From Alistipes sp. UBA934 (GTDB lineage Bacteria; Bacteroidota; Bacteroidia; Bacteroidales; Rikenellaceae): DNA of 64,000 nucleotides. Position 1 is the stretch's first letter. Each line of letters begins with the position of its first letter. Below are positions 17,155-24,907 of the stretch, one piece after another. Both the position numbers and the translations under genes were made by a program. The notes under the pieces were generated by a model, which was given only the letters and a program-made list of their open reading frames with translations, was not told the origin of the DNA and did not search any database. The DNA lies in NCBI GenBank assembly GCA_002293535.1, contig DBDK01000003.1, forward strand, positions 186,001 to 250,000, in the 5' to 3' direction.

Positions 17155-18349
17155 CATAGAGCAGGTCAGGGCAGATTTTCCGATCCTTGGGCGACAAGTT
17201 TACGGTCGGCCGTTGGTATACTTGGATAACGCAGCCACGACTCAAAAACCGCGGCGTGTGCTCGCGGCGATGGAGGATATATATCTGACTGTCAATGCAA
17301 ATGTACATCGTGCCGAGCACGCCCTGGCTGCTGAGGCGACTGCGCTTTACGAGGCTGCACGCGACACTGTGGCGGAGTTCATCGGTGCGGAGCATCGTGA
17401 GGAGGTTATCTTCACTTCTGGGACGACGATGGCGCTTAACGTGGTTGCAAAAGGGCTTGTAAATCAGGGAGATAACGTTATTGTGAGCGAAGCCGAACAT
17501 CACTCGAATATTGTGCCTTGGCAATTGGCCGGTGCGCAGATTCGGGTGTTACCGATCGGAGAAGATGGCTTGCCACAGATCGAACGACTGGAGGAACTCA
17601 TCGACGATCGTACGCGAGCGGTTGCTGTTACTCAGTGTTCCAATGTGTTAGGTACGCGACCCGATATTGCCGGAATTGTGAAAATAGCCCACAAGCACGG
17701 AGTAGCGGTGGTAGTGGACGGGGCACAGGGGACAGTGCACGAAAAAGTGAATGTCAGCAAGTTAGGATGCGATTTCTACGCTTTTTCGGGTCACAAACTC
17801 TATGGACCTACGGGTATTGGGGTGTTGTGGGGGCGGCGAGAGTTACTGGAAAACCTTCCGCCGATGATGGGAGGAGGTGATATGGTTGCACCACAAGAAG
17901 TTACGTTTGCACGATCGCAATTTGCCGAATTACCGTTCCGATTCGAAGCCGGTACAAGCAATTACGTGGGGGCAGTAGGATTGGCCGAGGCGATAAGATA
18001 TTTGAGCGAATTCGATCCGCACGACATAGAACGCCACGAGCGAGAATTGCTCGAAATTGCGACAAATGAGTTGCTGAAGATCAACGGATTGCAGATATAC
18101 GGCGGGATAGACAGCAGGGCACCGATCGTGTCGTTCAACGTCGATGGGGTACATCCCTCTGACATAGGGCAAATTCTTGATAAACAGGGAATAGCGATAC
18201 GTACGGGTATGCATTGTGCTCAACCGTTGGTGGAACATTTTGGGGTAAGCTCGATGTGTCGTGCGTCGTTCGCACTATATAATACTAAACAGGAGGCAAT
18301 TGCGCTGGCGCAAGGGGTCGAAAAAGCCGTAAAAATGATATGCCGCTGA
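17141..18349 (+). CDS. sufS: cysteine desulfurase SufS
   Basis: PLP enzyme that mobilises sulfur from cysteine for the Suf system. The 402 residues carry the PLP lysine in AFSGHKLYGPTG (about 225), EAEHHSNIVPW, VVDGAQGTVH and the active cysteine in RTGMHCAQPL (about 358). The group II signature identifies SufS rather than IscS. It is not in the sufBCD operon (9462-11749, minus) but about 5 kb away on the other strand, inside the pheS operon. No sufE or sufU is seen in the window. Confidence 0.96.
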   Translation: MRAFDIEQVRADFPILGRQVYGRPLVYLDNAATTQKPRRVLAAMEDIYLTVNANVHRAEHALAAEATALYEAARDTVAEFIGAEHREEVIFTSGTTMALNVVAKGLVNQGDNVIVSEAEHHSNIVPWQLAGAQIRVLPIGEDGLPQIERLEELIDDRTRAVAVTQCSNVLGTRPDIAGIVKIAHKHGVAVVVDGAQGTVHEKVNVSKLGCDFYAFSGHKLYGPTGIGVLWGRRELLENLPPMMGGGDMVAPQEVTFARSQFAELPFRFEAGTSNYVGAVGLAEAIRYLSEFDPHDIERHERELLEIATNELLKINGLQIYGGIDSRAPIVSFNVDGVHPSDIGQILDKQGIAIRTGMHCAQPLVEHFGVSSMCRASFALYNTKQEAIALAQGVEKAVKMICR

Positions 18350-19005
18350 TTGTTTTGGAGGGGCTCGACGGGGCCGGAAAATCGACGCAATTGCATCTGC
18401 TGCGTGAATGGGCGGCCGAAGAAGGCTATACTACTGAGTATATGCACTTTCCTCGCACAGACACGCCTTTATATGGCGAAAATATAGCACGGTTTTTGAG
18501 GGGTGACTTTGGTGACAATGTCGATCCGTATACCCTTGCGTTGCTGTTTGCTGGCGACAGAATGGAAGCCGCGCGGACAATTGAAGAGTGGTTGGCAGAC
18601 GGAAAATGGGTGTTTTTGGATCGTTATGTTTACTCTAACGTTGGTTTTCAATGTGCAAAATTGGATAAAGAATCGGCACGTAACAGATTGAAAGATTGGA
18701 TATTGGAGTTGGAATTCGAGATTTATGCGATTCCGCGACCGGATGTTTCGCTGTTTCTCGATGTACCGTTTCGGTTTACCGAGGCACGCCTGACGGGGCA
18801 GCGACGGGGCAGTGATCGTGACTATTTAGATGGTGCGCGGGATGTGCACGAATCGTCGCTGGAGCTCCAGAGGCGAGTTCGCGAGGTGTATCTCGATGCA
18901 GCACGTAACGATCAAGCACTTAAAGTGATAGATTGTAGTGACGGGGCGGGAGCTATGTTGCCGCCAGAGAAAATTTTCGAGAAAATAAAGGCAGAAATTG
19001 TATGA
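18340..19005 (+). CDS. tmk: thymidylate kinase
   Basis: Phosphorylates dTMP to dTDP. The 221 residues begin with the P-loop VLEGLDGAGKSTQ, followed by the DRYVYSNVGFQCAK region (DR[YH] motif) and a LID-like segment (RLTGQRRGSDRDYL). The length is normal. The start overlaps the sufS end by 10 bases and the stop overlaps the next ATG (ATGA). The central NVGFQCAKLDKE replaces the more usual SxAYQG, a modest departure within the family. Confidence 0.93.
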   Translation: MPLIVLEGLDGAGKSTQLHLLREWAAEEGYTTEYMHFPRTDTPLYGENIARFLRGDFGDNVDPYTLALLFAGDRMEAARTIEEWLADGKWVFLDRYVYSNVGFQCAKLDKESARNRLKDWILELEFEIYAIPRPDVSLFLDVPFRFTEARLTGQRRGSDRDYLDGARDVHESSLELQRRVREVYLDAARNDQALKVIDCSDGAGAMLPPEKIFEKIKAEIV

Positions 19006-19934
19006 AATGGGTTGTCGTTATATGCCGGCTTTTGTTGGGCTTGACATTCGTGTTTTCGGGGTTTGTTAAAACCATCGACCCGTGGGGTACGGCACTGAAA
19101 ATCACTGAATATCTGAACGTTTGGGGCATCGGCGGCTTGCTGGGAGATGGCGATGGACTGAGAATTGCTGCGTCGATCGTGATGTGTGCCGCCGAATTTA
19201 CGCTCGGATTAATGCTGCTGTTGGGGGTATGGAAGCGCTTCTCGGCGTGGGCGGCCTTGGCAGTAATGTGTGTCTTTACAGTTGTTACTTTTCTGAGTGC
19301 CACGGTGTTACCTGTGGAGGAGTGCGGCTGTTTCGGCGATGCGATCACGTTGAGCCCGTGGGCTTCTTTCGGAAAAAATGTTGTACTGTTAGCTCTCGCG
19401 TTAGTGGTGTGGGTGGCAACGGTCACGACCACGATGGTTGCAGGTTACGTAAAAGGGTCACATAAGCGAAAGGAGTGGCCTGCAGTGGTGGTATTTACCT
19501 GTTTGACAGTTGGTTTGGGTGTATGGTGCTATCGCCATCTGCCACTCATCGACTTTCTGCCTTACAAGGTGGGCACCGATCTGCGTGAAGCGCGATTCGG
19601 CGAGAGCGAAGGGGGTGACATCCGTCTGCGCGAATTCACGATCTTTAATGCCGACGGAGACGGAACTTGGGATTTGTTGAATGATCCGGGACGCACTTAT
19701 CTATTGATGGTTAGCAAATTGGAAAACGTAACGCCACGTGTGAAAGTGCAATTCGAGAAGATGGCGCAGGCAGCAAGCGGGCGTGTGATAACCGTGACCT
19801 CCTCGCCGATTCCGGACGGGCTTGCAGATACTTATAACCTCGACTCCGGAACAATGATCACGATGTTGAGGGCGCGAACAGGTGTTGTGGTGCTCGAAAA
19901 CGGCATCATTGTCGATAAAAAACAGATAAACTGA
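19002..19934 (+). CDS. DoxX/MauE-type membrane protein (BT_3928 family)
   Basis: 310 residues. The N-terminal half has four to five membrane segments. It starts with WVVVICRLLLGLTFVFSGFVKTIDPWG, a DoxX/MauE-like signature, and contains a CGCFG motif after helix 3. A further membrane helix (VVVFTCLTVGLGVW) and a soluble thioredoxin-like C-terminal part follow (TYLLMVSKLENVTPR...KVQFEKMAQAASGRVITVTSS), which lacks a CxxC. This matches a Bacteroidota family often named BT_3928; its reaction is unknown, though MauE relatives act in disulfide handling. It is coupled to tmk upstream and to the next gene by a TGATG overlap. Confidence 0.82.
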   Translation: MKWVVVICRLLLGLTFVFSGFVKTIDPWGTALKITEYLNVWGIGGLLGDGDGLRIAASIVMCAAEFTLGLMLLLGVWKRFSAWAALAVMCVFTVVTFLSATVLPVEECGCFGDAITLSPWASFGKNVVLLALALVVWVATVTTTMVAGYVKGSHKRKEWPAVVVFTCLTVGLGVWCYRHLPLIDFLPYKVGTDLREARFGESEGGDIRLREFTIFNADGDGTWDLLNDPGRTYLLMVSKLENVTPRVKVQFEKMAQAASGRVITVTSSPIPDGLADTYNLDSGTMITMLRARTGVVVLENGIIVDKKQIN

Positions 19935-20224
19935 TGGTATTTTTTAAGTTTTTATTCATAACGCTGGTTGTGGTATGGTTTGTGGGACTGATCATTCGCG
20001 CCACCTTTAGCCGTTGGTTACGCAAAAATGCCGAGGCATACAACCGTGCTGCTGACAAAGCTCGCAAGGAGTCCGCCAGACAAGCACGCGATGCTAGGCG
20101 TCGAGAAGGCGACGTGACGGTGGAAAGAATGGCTGCGGCAGCCGAAAAGCAGGTAGCTCGCGGCGTAGGAGAATATGTTGAATACGAAGAAGTTAGCATA
20201 GAGGAAACAAGCGAAGAAGAGTAA
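19934..20224 (+). CDS. small membrane-anchored protein (DUF4834-like)
   Basis: 96 residues: one N-terminal membrane helix (FKFLFITLVVVWFVGLIIR), then a highly charged Arg/Ala/Glu-rich helical tail ending in EETSEEE. It resembles the Bacteroidota DUF4834 family of unknown function. Its ATG shares a base with the stop of the preceding gene and it ends 6 bases before the MlaE-like permease, so it is made with the lipid-transport proteins. Confidence 0.75.
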   Translation: MVFFKFLFITLVVVWFVGLIIRATFSRWLRKNAEAYNRAADKARKESARQARDARRREGDVTVERMAAAAEKQVARGVGEYVEYEEVSIEETSEEE

Positions 20225-20230
20225 AGAGTC

Positions 20231-20977
20231 GTGATTCGTCGGTTTTTAGCCCTGTTGGGTAGCTATTTTGTGTTGATGGGGAAGGTTTTCTCTCGTCCTG
20301 AAAAAGCGCGCATCTACCGCCACAGAATGATGGTCGAGATGGAGGCTATCGGTTATAATTCAATAATAATCACTGCGATAATCTCCATTTTTATGGGTGC
20401 GGTGGTAGCGTTGCAGATGTCGATCAATCTCGACGAGGGGTTCATTCCGCGCTCGCTCATTGGCTATGCCACGCGCGAAACAATGATTTTGGAGTTCTCC
20501 TCGACCGTGGTGGCGCTGATTTTGGCCGGCAAAGTAGGGTCGAGTATTGCGTCGGAGATCGGTACTATGCGCATTACAGAACAGATTGATGCTCTGGAGC
20601 TTATGGGGGTAAATTCAGCTTCTTACCTGATCTTGCCAAAGATAGTCAGCGCCGTTGTTTTCTTCCCATTCCTGTGCATTCTTAGCATTTTGATCGGTAC
20701 GGTCGGGGGTTATCTTGTTTCAGCGCTTACCGGGGTTGTGCTTCCGGGCGACTTCATAGAGGGACTGCATTTGGATTTCAAGCCGTGGTCGATCATCTAT
20801 GCACTTATCAAAACCGCAGTATTTGCGTTTATAATTACTTCTGTCTCTTCGTTTTACGGATATTACGCCAAGGGTAATTCACTCGAAGTAGCCCGTTCGT
20901 CCACCAGCGCAGTCGTTGCCAGCAGTATCTCTATATTGCTCTTCAATCTGATCCTAACTCAATGGCTGTTAATATGA
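20231..20977 (+). CDS. mlaE: MlaE-type ABC transporter permease (phospholipid transport)
   Basis: Membrane subunit of an Mla-type ABC system that moves phospholipids between inner and outer membranes. The 248 residues from a GTG start show about five membrane segments and family motifs: GAVVALQ, LILAGKVGSSIASEIGTMRITEQIDALELMGV and SFYGYYAKGNSLEVARSSTSAVV. The stop overlaps the ATP-binding gene start (ATGA). No MlaD-type MCE protein follows here; gapA comes next, so the MCE partner must be elsewhere. Confidence 0.93.
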   Translation: MIRRFLALLGSYFVLMGKVFSRPEKARIYRHRMMVEMEAIGYNSIIITAIISIFMGAVVALQMSINLDEGFIPRSLIGYATRETMILEFSSTVVALILAGKVGSSIASEIGTMRITEQIDALELMGVNSASYLILPKIVSAVVFFPFLCILSILIGTVGGYLVSALTGVVLPGDFIEGLHLDFKPWSIIYALIKTAVFAFIITSVSSFYGYYAKGNSLEVARSSTSAVVASSISILLFNLILTQWLLI

Positions 20978-21705
20978 TCCGCGGCGAGCACATAGTCAAG
21001 AGTTTCGATGGGCGGCGGGTGCTGGACAATATCTCGGTGGCGTTCGACAAGGGCAAAACCAACCTGATAATCGGCCGAAGCGGGTCGGGTAAGACACTGT
21101 TAATGAAGTGCTTGGTGGGTCTTGTGAAGCCTGACAGCGGTGAGATCTGGTACGACAAAACTCTCTTCTCGAAGCTCGATTTCAAGGGACTCAAGACGAT
21201 AAGACAGGAGATGGGGATGATTTTTCAGGGAGGTGCATTGCTTGACTCCTCGACCGTGGAAGAAAATATTCGCCTGCCGCTGGATTTGTTCACAAACCGC
21301 TCGGAGGCCGAAAAGCAGGAGCGTGTGGATTTTTGTCTGGAACGTGTTGCGCTCAGGGACGCGAACAAACTTTACCCCTCCGAGCTCAGCGGCGGGATGG
21401 TCAAAAGGGTGGCTATTGCGCGAGCTATCGTGATGAATCCCAAGTACTTGTTCTGCGACGAACCCAATTCAGGCCTTGATCCTATCACCGCCGGCCTCAT
21501 CGACGAACTCATCAGCGAGATCACCCACGAGTACGACATCACCACGATTATGAACACTCACGATATGAACTCTGTGATGACCATCGGCGAGAAGATCGTA
21601 TTCCTGCACGACGGTCAAAAACACTGGGAGGGCACCCGCCACGATATTTTAAACACCACCGACCCCGAATTGAAAGAATTTGTGTCAAATATTAAAAAAA
21701 TTTAA
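20974..21705 (+). CDS. mlaF: MlaF-type ABC transporter ATP-binding protein
   Basis: ATPase partner of the MlaE-type permease. 243 residues from MIRGEHIVKSFDG; the alternative ATG 12 bases upstream would lie deeper in mlaE. Walker A is GRSGSGKTLL, the signature is LSGGMVKRVAIARAIV, and Walker B is LFCDEPNSGLDP, where Asn replaces the usual Thr, as in MlaF proteins. The NTHDMNSV switch histidine is present. It is the last gene of the pheS operon. A gapA promoter box overlaps the region just after its stop. Confidence 0.94.
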   Translation: MIRGEHIVKSFDGRRVLDNISVAFDKGKTNLIIGRSGSGKTLLMKCLVGLVKPDSGEIWYDKTLFSKLDFKGLKTIRQEMGMIFQGGALLDSSTVEENIRLPLDLFTNRSEAEKQERVDFCLERVALRDANKLYPSELSGGMVKRVAIARAIVMNPKYLFCDEPNSGLDPITAGLIDELISEITHEYDITTIMNTHDMNSVMTIGEKIVFLHDGQKHWEGTRHDILNTTDPELKEFVSNIKKI

Positions 21706-21706
21706 T

Positions 21707-21714
21707 TATATTTG
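21707..21714 (+). promoter_or_regulatory. predicted gapA promoter -7 box
   Basis: TATATTTG fits TAnnTTTG and starts right after the mlaF stop. The leader of about 35 bases is rich in AAC/AAA before the ATG at 21752, as in other strongly expressed genes of this group. Confidence 0.62.
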
Positions 21715-21751
21715 CCACTGCGAAAAACCTAACAAACAAACTCAAAAAATT

Positions 21752-22756
21752 ATGGCAAAAATCAAAATCGGTATCAATGGCTTCGGGCGCATTGGTAGGT
21801 TAGTTTTCAGGGCTGCCTGCGAGCACGCGGCAGAAGTCGAAGTAGTAGGCATTAACGACCTCATCACAGTCGATTATATGGCGTATATGTTGCGCTACGA
21901 CTCGATCCACGGCCAGTTCAAAGGCACGATCGAAGTTAAGGACGGCAATCTGGTCGTGAATGGTAAAAGCATCCGTGTGACCGCTGAAAAAGACCCCGCA
22001 AACCTCAAATGGGATGCCGTAGGCGCAGAATACGTGGTAGAATCTACAGGTCTGTTCCTCACCAAGGAAACCGCCGAGGCTCACATCAAGGCCGGCGCAA
22101 AGCGCGTGGTTATGTCTGCTCCCAGCAAGGACGACACCCCGATGTTCGTTATGGGCGTGAACAACAAGAGTTACAAGGGCGAAGCCATCGTTTCGAATGC
22201 TTCTTGCACCACCAACTGCTTGGCTCCCCTTGCAAAGGTTATTCACGACAAGTTCGGTATCGTCGAGGGTCTTATGACAACCGTTCACGCTACCACGGCA
22301 ACTCAGAAAACCGTCGATGGCCCCAGCGCCAAGGACTGGAGAGGTGGTCGCGCCGCTGCCGGTAACATCATCCCCTCTTCGACAGGTGCAGCCAAGGCTG
22401 TGGGTAAGGTTATCCCCGCGCTCAATGGCAAATTGACCGGTATGGCTTTCCGTGTTCCCACGTTGGACGTTTCGGTTGTCGATTTGACTTGCCGCCTCGA
22501 AAAGGCTGCTTCTTACGACGAGATCTGCAAGGCTATTAAGGCTGCTGCCGATGGTGAACTGAAGGGAATCCTGGGCTACACCGAAGATGAAGTAGTATCG
22601 AGCGACTTTATCGGCGAAGCCCGCACCTCGGTGTTCGACGCCAAGGCCGGTATCTCTCTCAACGAAAACTTCGTTAAGCTGGTTAGCTGGTACGACAACG
22701 AATGGGGCTACTCCAACAAAGTCGTCGAGCTGATCAAGCATATGGCGACAGTGTAG
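21752..22756 (+). CDS. gapA: glyceraldehyde-3-phosphate dehydrogenase, type I
   Basis: Oxidises glyceraldehyde-3-phosphate to 1,3-bisphosphoglycerate in glycolysis. The 334 residues carry the Rossmann motif INGFGRIGR and the catalytic SNASCTTNCLAPLAK with Cys at about 152. HATTATQKTVDGPS, GGRAAAGNIIPSSTGAAKAVGKV and SWYDNEWGYSNKV are also present. Start at MAKIKIGINGFG. Codon use is biased to C-ending codons, consistent with high expression. A clear terminator follows. Confidence 0.98.
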   Translation: MAKIKIGINGFGRIGRLVFRAACEHAAEVEVVGINDLITVDYMAYMLRYDSIHGQFKGTIEVKDGNLVVNGKSIRVTAEKDPANLKWDAVGAEYVVESTGLFLTKETAEAHIKAGAKRVVMSAPSKDDTPMFVMGVNNKSYKGEAIVSNASCTTNCLAPLAKVIHDKFGIVEGLMTTVHATTATQKTVDGPSAKDWRGGRAAAGNIIPSSTGAAKAVGKVIPALNGKLTGMAFRVPTLDVSVVDLTCRLEKAASYDEICKAIKAAADGELKGILGYTEDEVVSSDFIGEARTSVFDAKAGISLNENFVKLVSWYDNEWGYSNKVVELIKHMATV

Positions 22757-22774
22757 TTTCGATTACATTTTATA

Positions 22775-22801
22775 AAACCCGCTGAGAATGCGGGTTTTTT
22801 T
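22775..22801 (+). terminator. rho-independent terminator after gapA
   Basis: AAACCCGC-tgagaat-GCGGGTTTTTTT: a G+C-rich stem with a 7-base loop followed by seven T, about 20 bases after the gapA stop. Confidence 0.88.
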
Positions 22802-22802
22802 G

Positions 22803-23118
22803 TTTTGGATTAAAAATACCTACTTTAATCCCAGGAATAACTGATTATGCAGGAACATTAACTCTTACCTATCAGGACCCTGCGGGAAAATGGAAGATAA
22901 CAGGAACGGTCTTGCACGAGTTGGGCCATTTTACCCATTACAGAAATGTACCGCCCTCGATCGTTTGGAATATTATCACTAATTGTGTCGATTTGACCGA
23001 ACTTAAACGTGAACTCAATAAGTATGCCGGAACCGGGTCTGGGAAGTATTATTCGACCTCACAGTTGGCAACGTACATTGCCGATTACGAATATTGGTTT
23101 GATCACAGCAATCGTTAG
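22803..23118 (+). pseudogene. C-terminal remnant of a zinc-metallopeptidase-like gene
   Basis: An open frame runs straight out of the gapA terminator to a stop at 23118 (about 105 codons) without a good start codon. The only starts are an internal TTG at 22912, inside the motif itself, and an out-of-context ATT/ATA. It encodes TVLHELGHFTHYRN, an HExxH zinc-peptidase motif that normally lies well inside a domain, then about 60 residues ending YIADYEYWFDHSNR. The absent N-terminus and abrupt junction with the terminator suggest that a deletion removed the first part. The region is A+T-richer than its neighbours. Confidence 0.6.
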
Positions 23119-23123
23119 ATAAT

Positions 23124-23564
23124 ATGAAGCGCCTGATAGTGTTTATTATGTTCGTTATACTGTTTTGCTGTTGCAGGGATAAAGAAACAGTAATTATTGA
23201 CTACAGTTACGAATGGGATTTTTTTATTGAAAACGATACTAATAAAGAGATTTTAATAACTGAAGACTGCCCCTATGGTCCATTTGATGGACCATACATT
23301 CTTGCGAACGGCGACATAAAACAGGTTTCTGGATTATGGCAATTAGGAGGAGAAAGCAAAGCTAAATTAGAGGACAATTTACGGAATGATTTTCGGATTT
23401 CTCATTTCTCCTTGGGAGATGGCTATCCATTTACAATGACAATCGATGGGGCAAACGTTCCTGATGAGATTTGGCTTCGTAAATATTGGTCGTTTGAGTC
23501 AGATTTCTATGTCCGAACCTACACCTTGACCGTGACAGATGAATTGCTTAGACAATTGGAATAA
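23124..23564 (+). CDS. hypothetical lipoprotein
   Basis: 146 residues with a lipoprotein signal (MKRLIVFIMFVILFCCC, lipid-bearing Cys at about 15-17), then a small soluble domain with no motif I recognise (beta-rich, several Trp and Tyr). The ATG lies 5 bases after the metallopeptidase remnant, so both probably came from one transferred operon. Base composition is clearly lower in G+C than the flanking gapA and der. The function is unknown; it may be an immunity- or substrate-binding-type partner of the lost peptidase, which is speculation. Confidence 0.72.
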   Translation: MKRLIVFIMFVILFCCCRDKETVIIDYSYEWDFFIENDTNKEILITEDCPYGPFDGPYILANGDIKQVSGLWQLGGESKAKLEDNLRNDFRISHFSLGDGYPFTMTIDGANVPDEIWLRKYWSFESDFYVRTYTLTVTDELLRQLE

Positions 23565-23572
23565 TAGGTAGG

Positions 23573-23600
23573 AAGGCCCTCCGGAATGGAGGGCTTTTCT
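23573..23600. terminator. hairpin terminator between converging genes
   Basis: GGCCCTCC-ggaat-GGAGGGCTTTTCT forms a 7-8 bp stem with T-rich 3' end on the plus strand, between the lipoprotein stop and the der stop. It probably serves the plus-strand gene, and partly the minus-strand operon. Confidence 0.75.
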
Positions 23601-23602
23601 AT

Positions 23603-24907
23603 CTATTTCTGTCGGAAGAATATCTGCAACGGCACGCCGGAGAAGTCCCAATGGGCGCGGAGTTTGTTTTCGAGGAAGCGACGATAGGGTTCGCGGATAT
23701 ACTGGGGAAGATTGACAAAGAAAGCGAACGTCGGAGTGGGCGAAGCCAGTTGTGTGGCATACTTTATTCGGATGTACTTACCCTTGAGCGCTGGCGGAGG
23801 AGTCTCCTCTATTATTGGCAGGATGTAGTCGTTCAGCGCCGAGGTGGGGATCTTGCGGGTGCGATTTTCGAACACGCGAAGCGCCGTTTGCAGGACCTCA
23901 ATAATGCGTTGCTTGGAAAGAACCGAAGTGAAAACAACAGGAACATCGCTCCAGGGAGCAAGCTTTTTGTCGAGAAATTCGCGCCATTGCTTCATAGTGT
24001 TGTTCTCCTTCTCCACCAGATCCCACTTATTCACCACCACGACGCATCCCTTTTTGTTACGCTCAATGAGACGGAAAATATTCATATCCTGCGCTTCGAT
24101 TCCCTGCTCGGCATCGAGCATCAGCACACACACGTCACTTGCCTCTATGGCGCGAATCGAGCGCATAACGGAGTAAAACTCCAGGTCGTCCATCGTCTTT
24201 CCTTTCTTGCGCATCCCGGCGGTATCGACCAGATAGAAATCCATCCCGAACTTGTTGTATCGCGTGTAGATCGAGTCGCGAGTCGTGCCTGCCGTAGGGT
24301 TCACAATGTGACGCTCTTCTCCCAGCAGCGCGTTTGTTAGCGAAGATTTACCGACATTCGGACGGCCCACGATAGTTATTCGCGGTAACTCGTCCAGCTC
24401 TTCGGCCTCGTTATCTTCGGGCAAGGCTTTCAAGACCTCATCCAACAGGTCGCCCGTGCCGCTGCCGGACATCGAAGAGATGGCGAACGGATCGCCCAGT
24501 CCGAAGGAATAGAACTCGTGTGTGGCGTAAAGTTGATCGTTATTATCTACCTTATTAACGACCAAAATCACTTTTTTACCCGACTTTCTCAACAGGCCGG
24601 CCATCATTTCGTCCAAGTCTGTGATTCCGGTACCGACCTCCACCAGAAACAGTATTACGTCGGCTTCGTCGATCGCCAAAACAACCTGCCTGCGGATGTC
24701 TTCTTCGAACACATCGTCGCTTCCCACCGAGTATCCTCCCGTATCTATGACCGAGAATTCACGACCATTCCAGTCGGTCTTCCCGTAATGGCGATCGCGC
24801 GTTGTTCCTGCCGTGGCATCGACAATGGCTTGCCGACCTCCGACCAGACGGTTGAAAAGAGTGCTTTTGCCCACATTTGGGCGTCCGACTATTGCTACAA
24901 GACTCAT
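23603..24907 (-). CDS. der: ribosome-associated GTPase Der (EngA)
   Basis: Essential GTPase with two tandem G domains, needed for 50S ribosome assembly. The 434 residues show G1 twice (GRPNVGKSTLFN near residue 7, GRPNVGKSSLTN near 181), the G3 motifs DTGGY and DTAGMRKKGK, and the G4 motifs NKVD and NKWD. The C-terminal KH-like domain ends in FSGVPLQIFFRQK. The start overlaps the dpp4 stop as ATGA. It is the last gene of nadC-dpp4-der. Confidence 0.98.
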   Translation of the reverse strand: MSLVAIVGRPNVGKSTLFNRLVGGRQAIVDATAGTTRDRHYGKTDWNGREFSVIDTGGYSVGSDDVFEEDIRRQVVLAIDEADVILFLVEVGTGITDLDEMMAGLLRKSGKKVILVVNKVDNNDQLYATHEFYSFGLGDPFAISSMSGSGTGDLLDEVLKALPEDNEAEELDELPRITIVGRPNVGKSSLTNALLGEERHIVNPTAGTTRDSIYTRYNKFGMDFYLVDTAGMRKKGKTMDDLEFYSVMRSIRAIEASDVCVLMLDAEQGIEAQDMNIFRLIERNKKGCVVVVNKWDLVEKENNTMKQWREFLDKKLAPWSDVPVVFTSVLSKQRIIEVLQTALRVFENRTRKIPTSALNDYILPIIEETPPPALKGKYIRIKYATQLASPTPTFAFFVNLPQYIREPYRRFLENKLRAHWDFSGVPLQIFFRQK

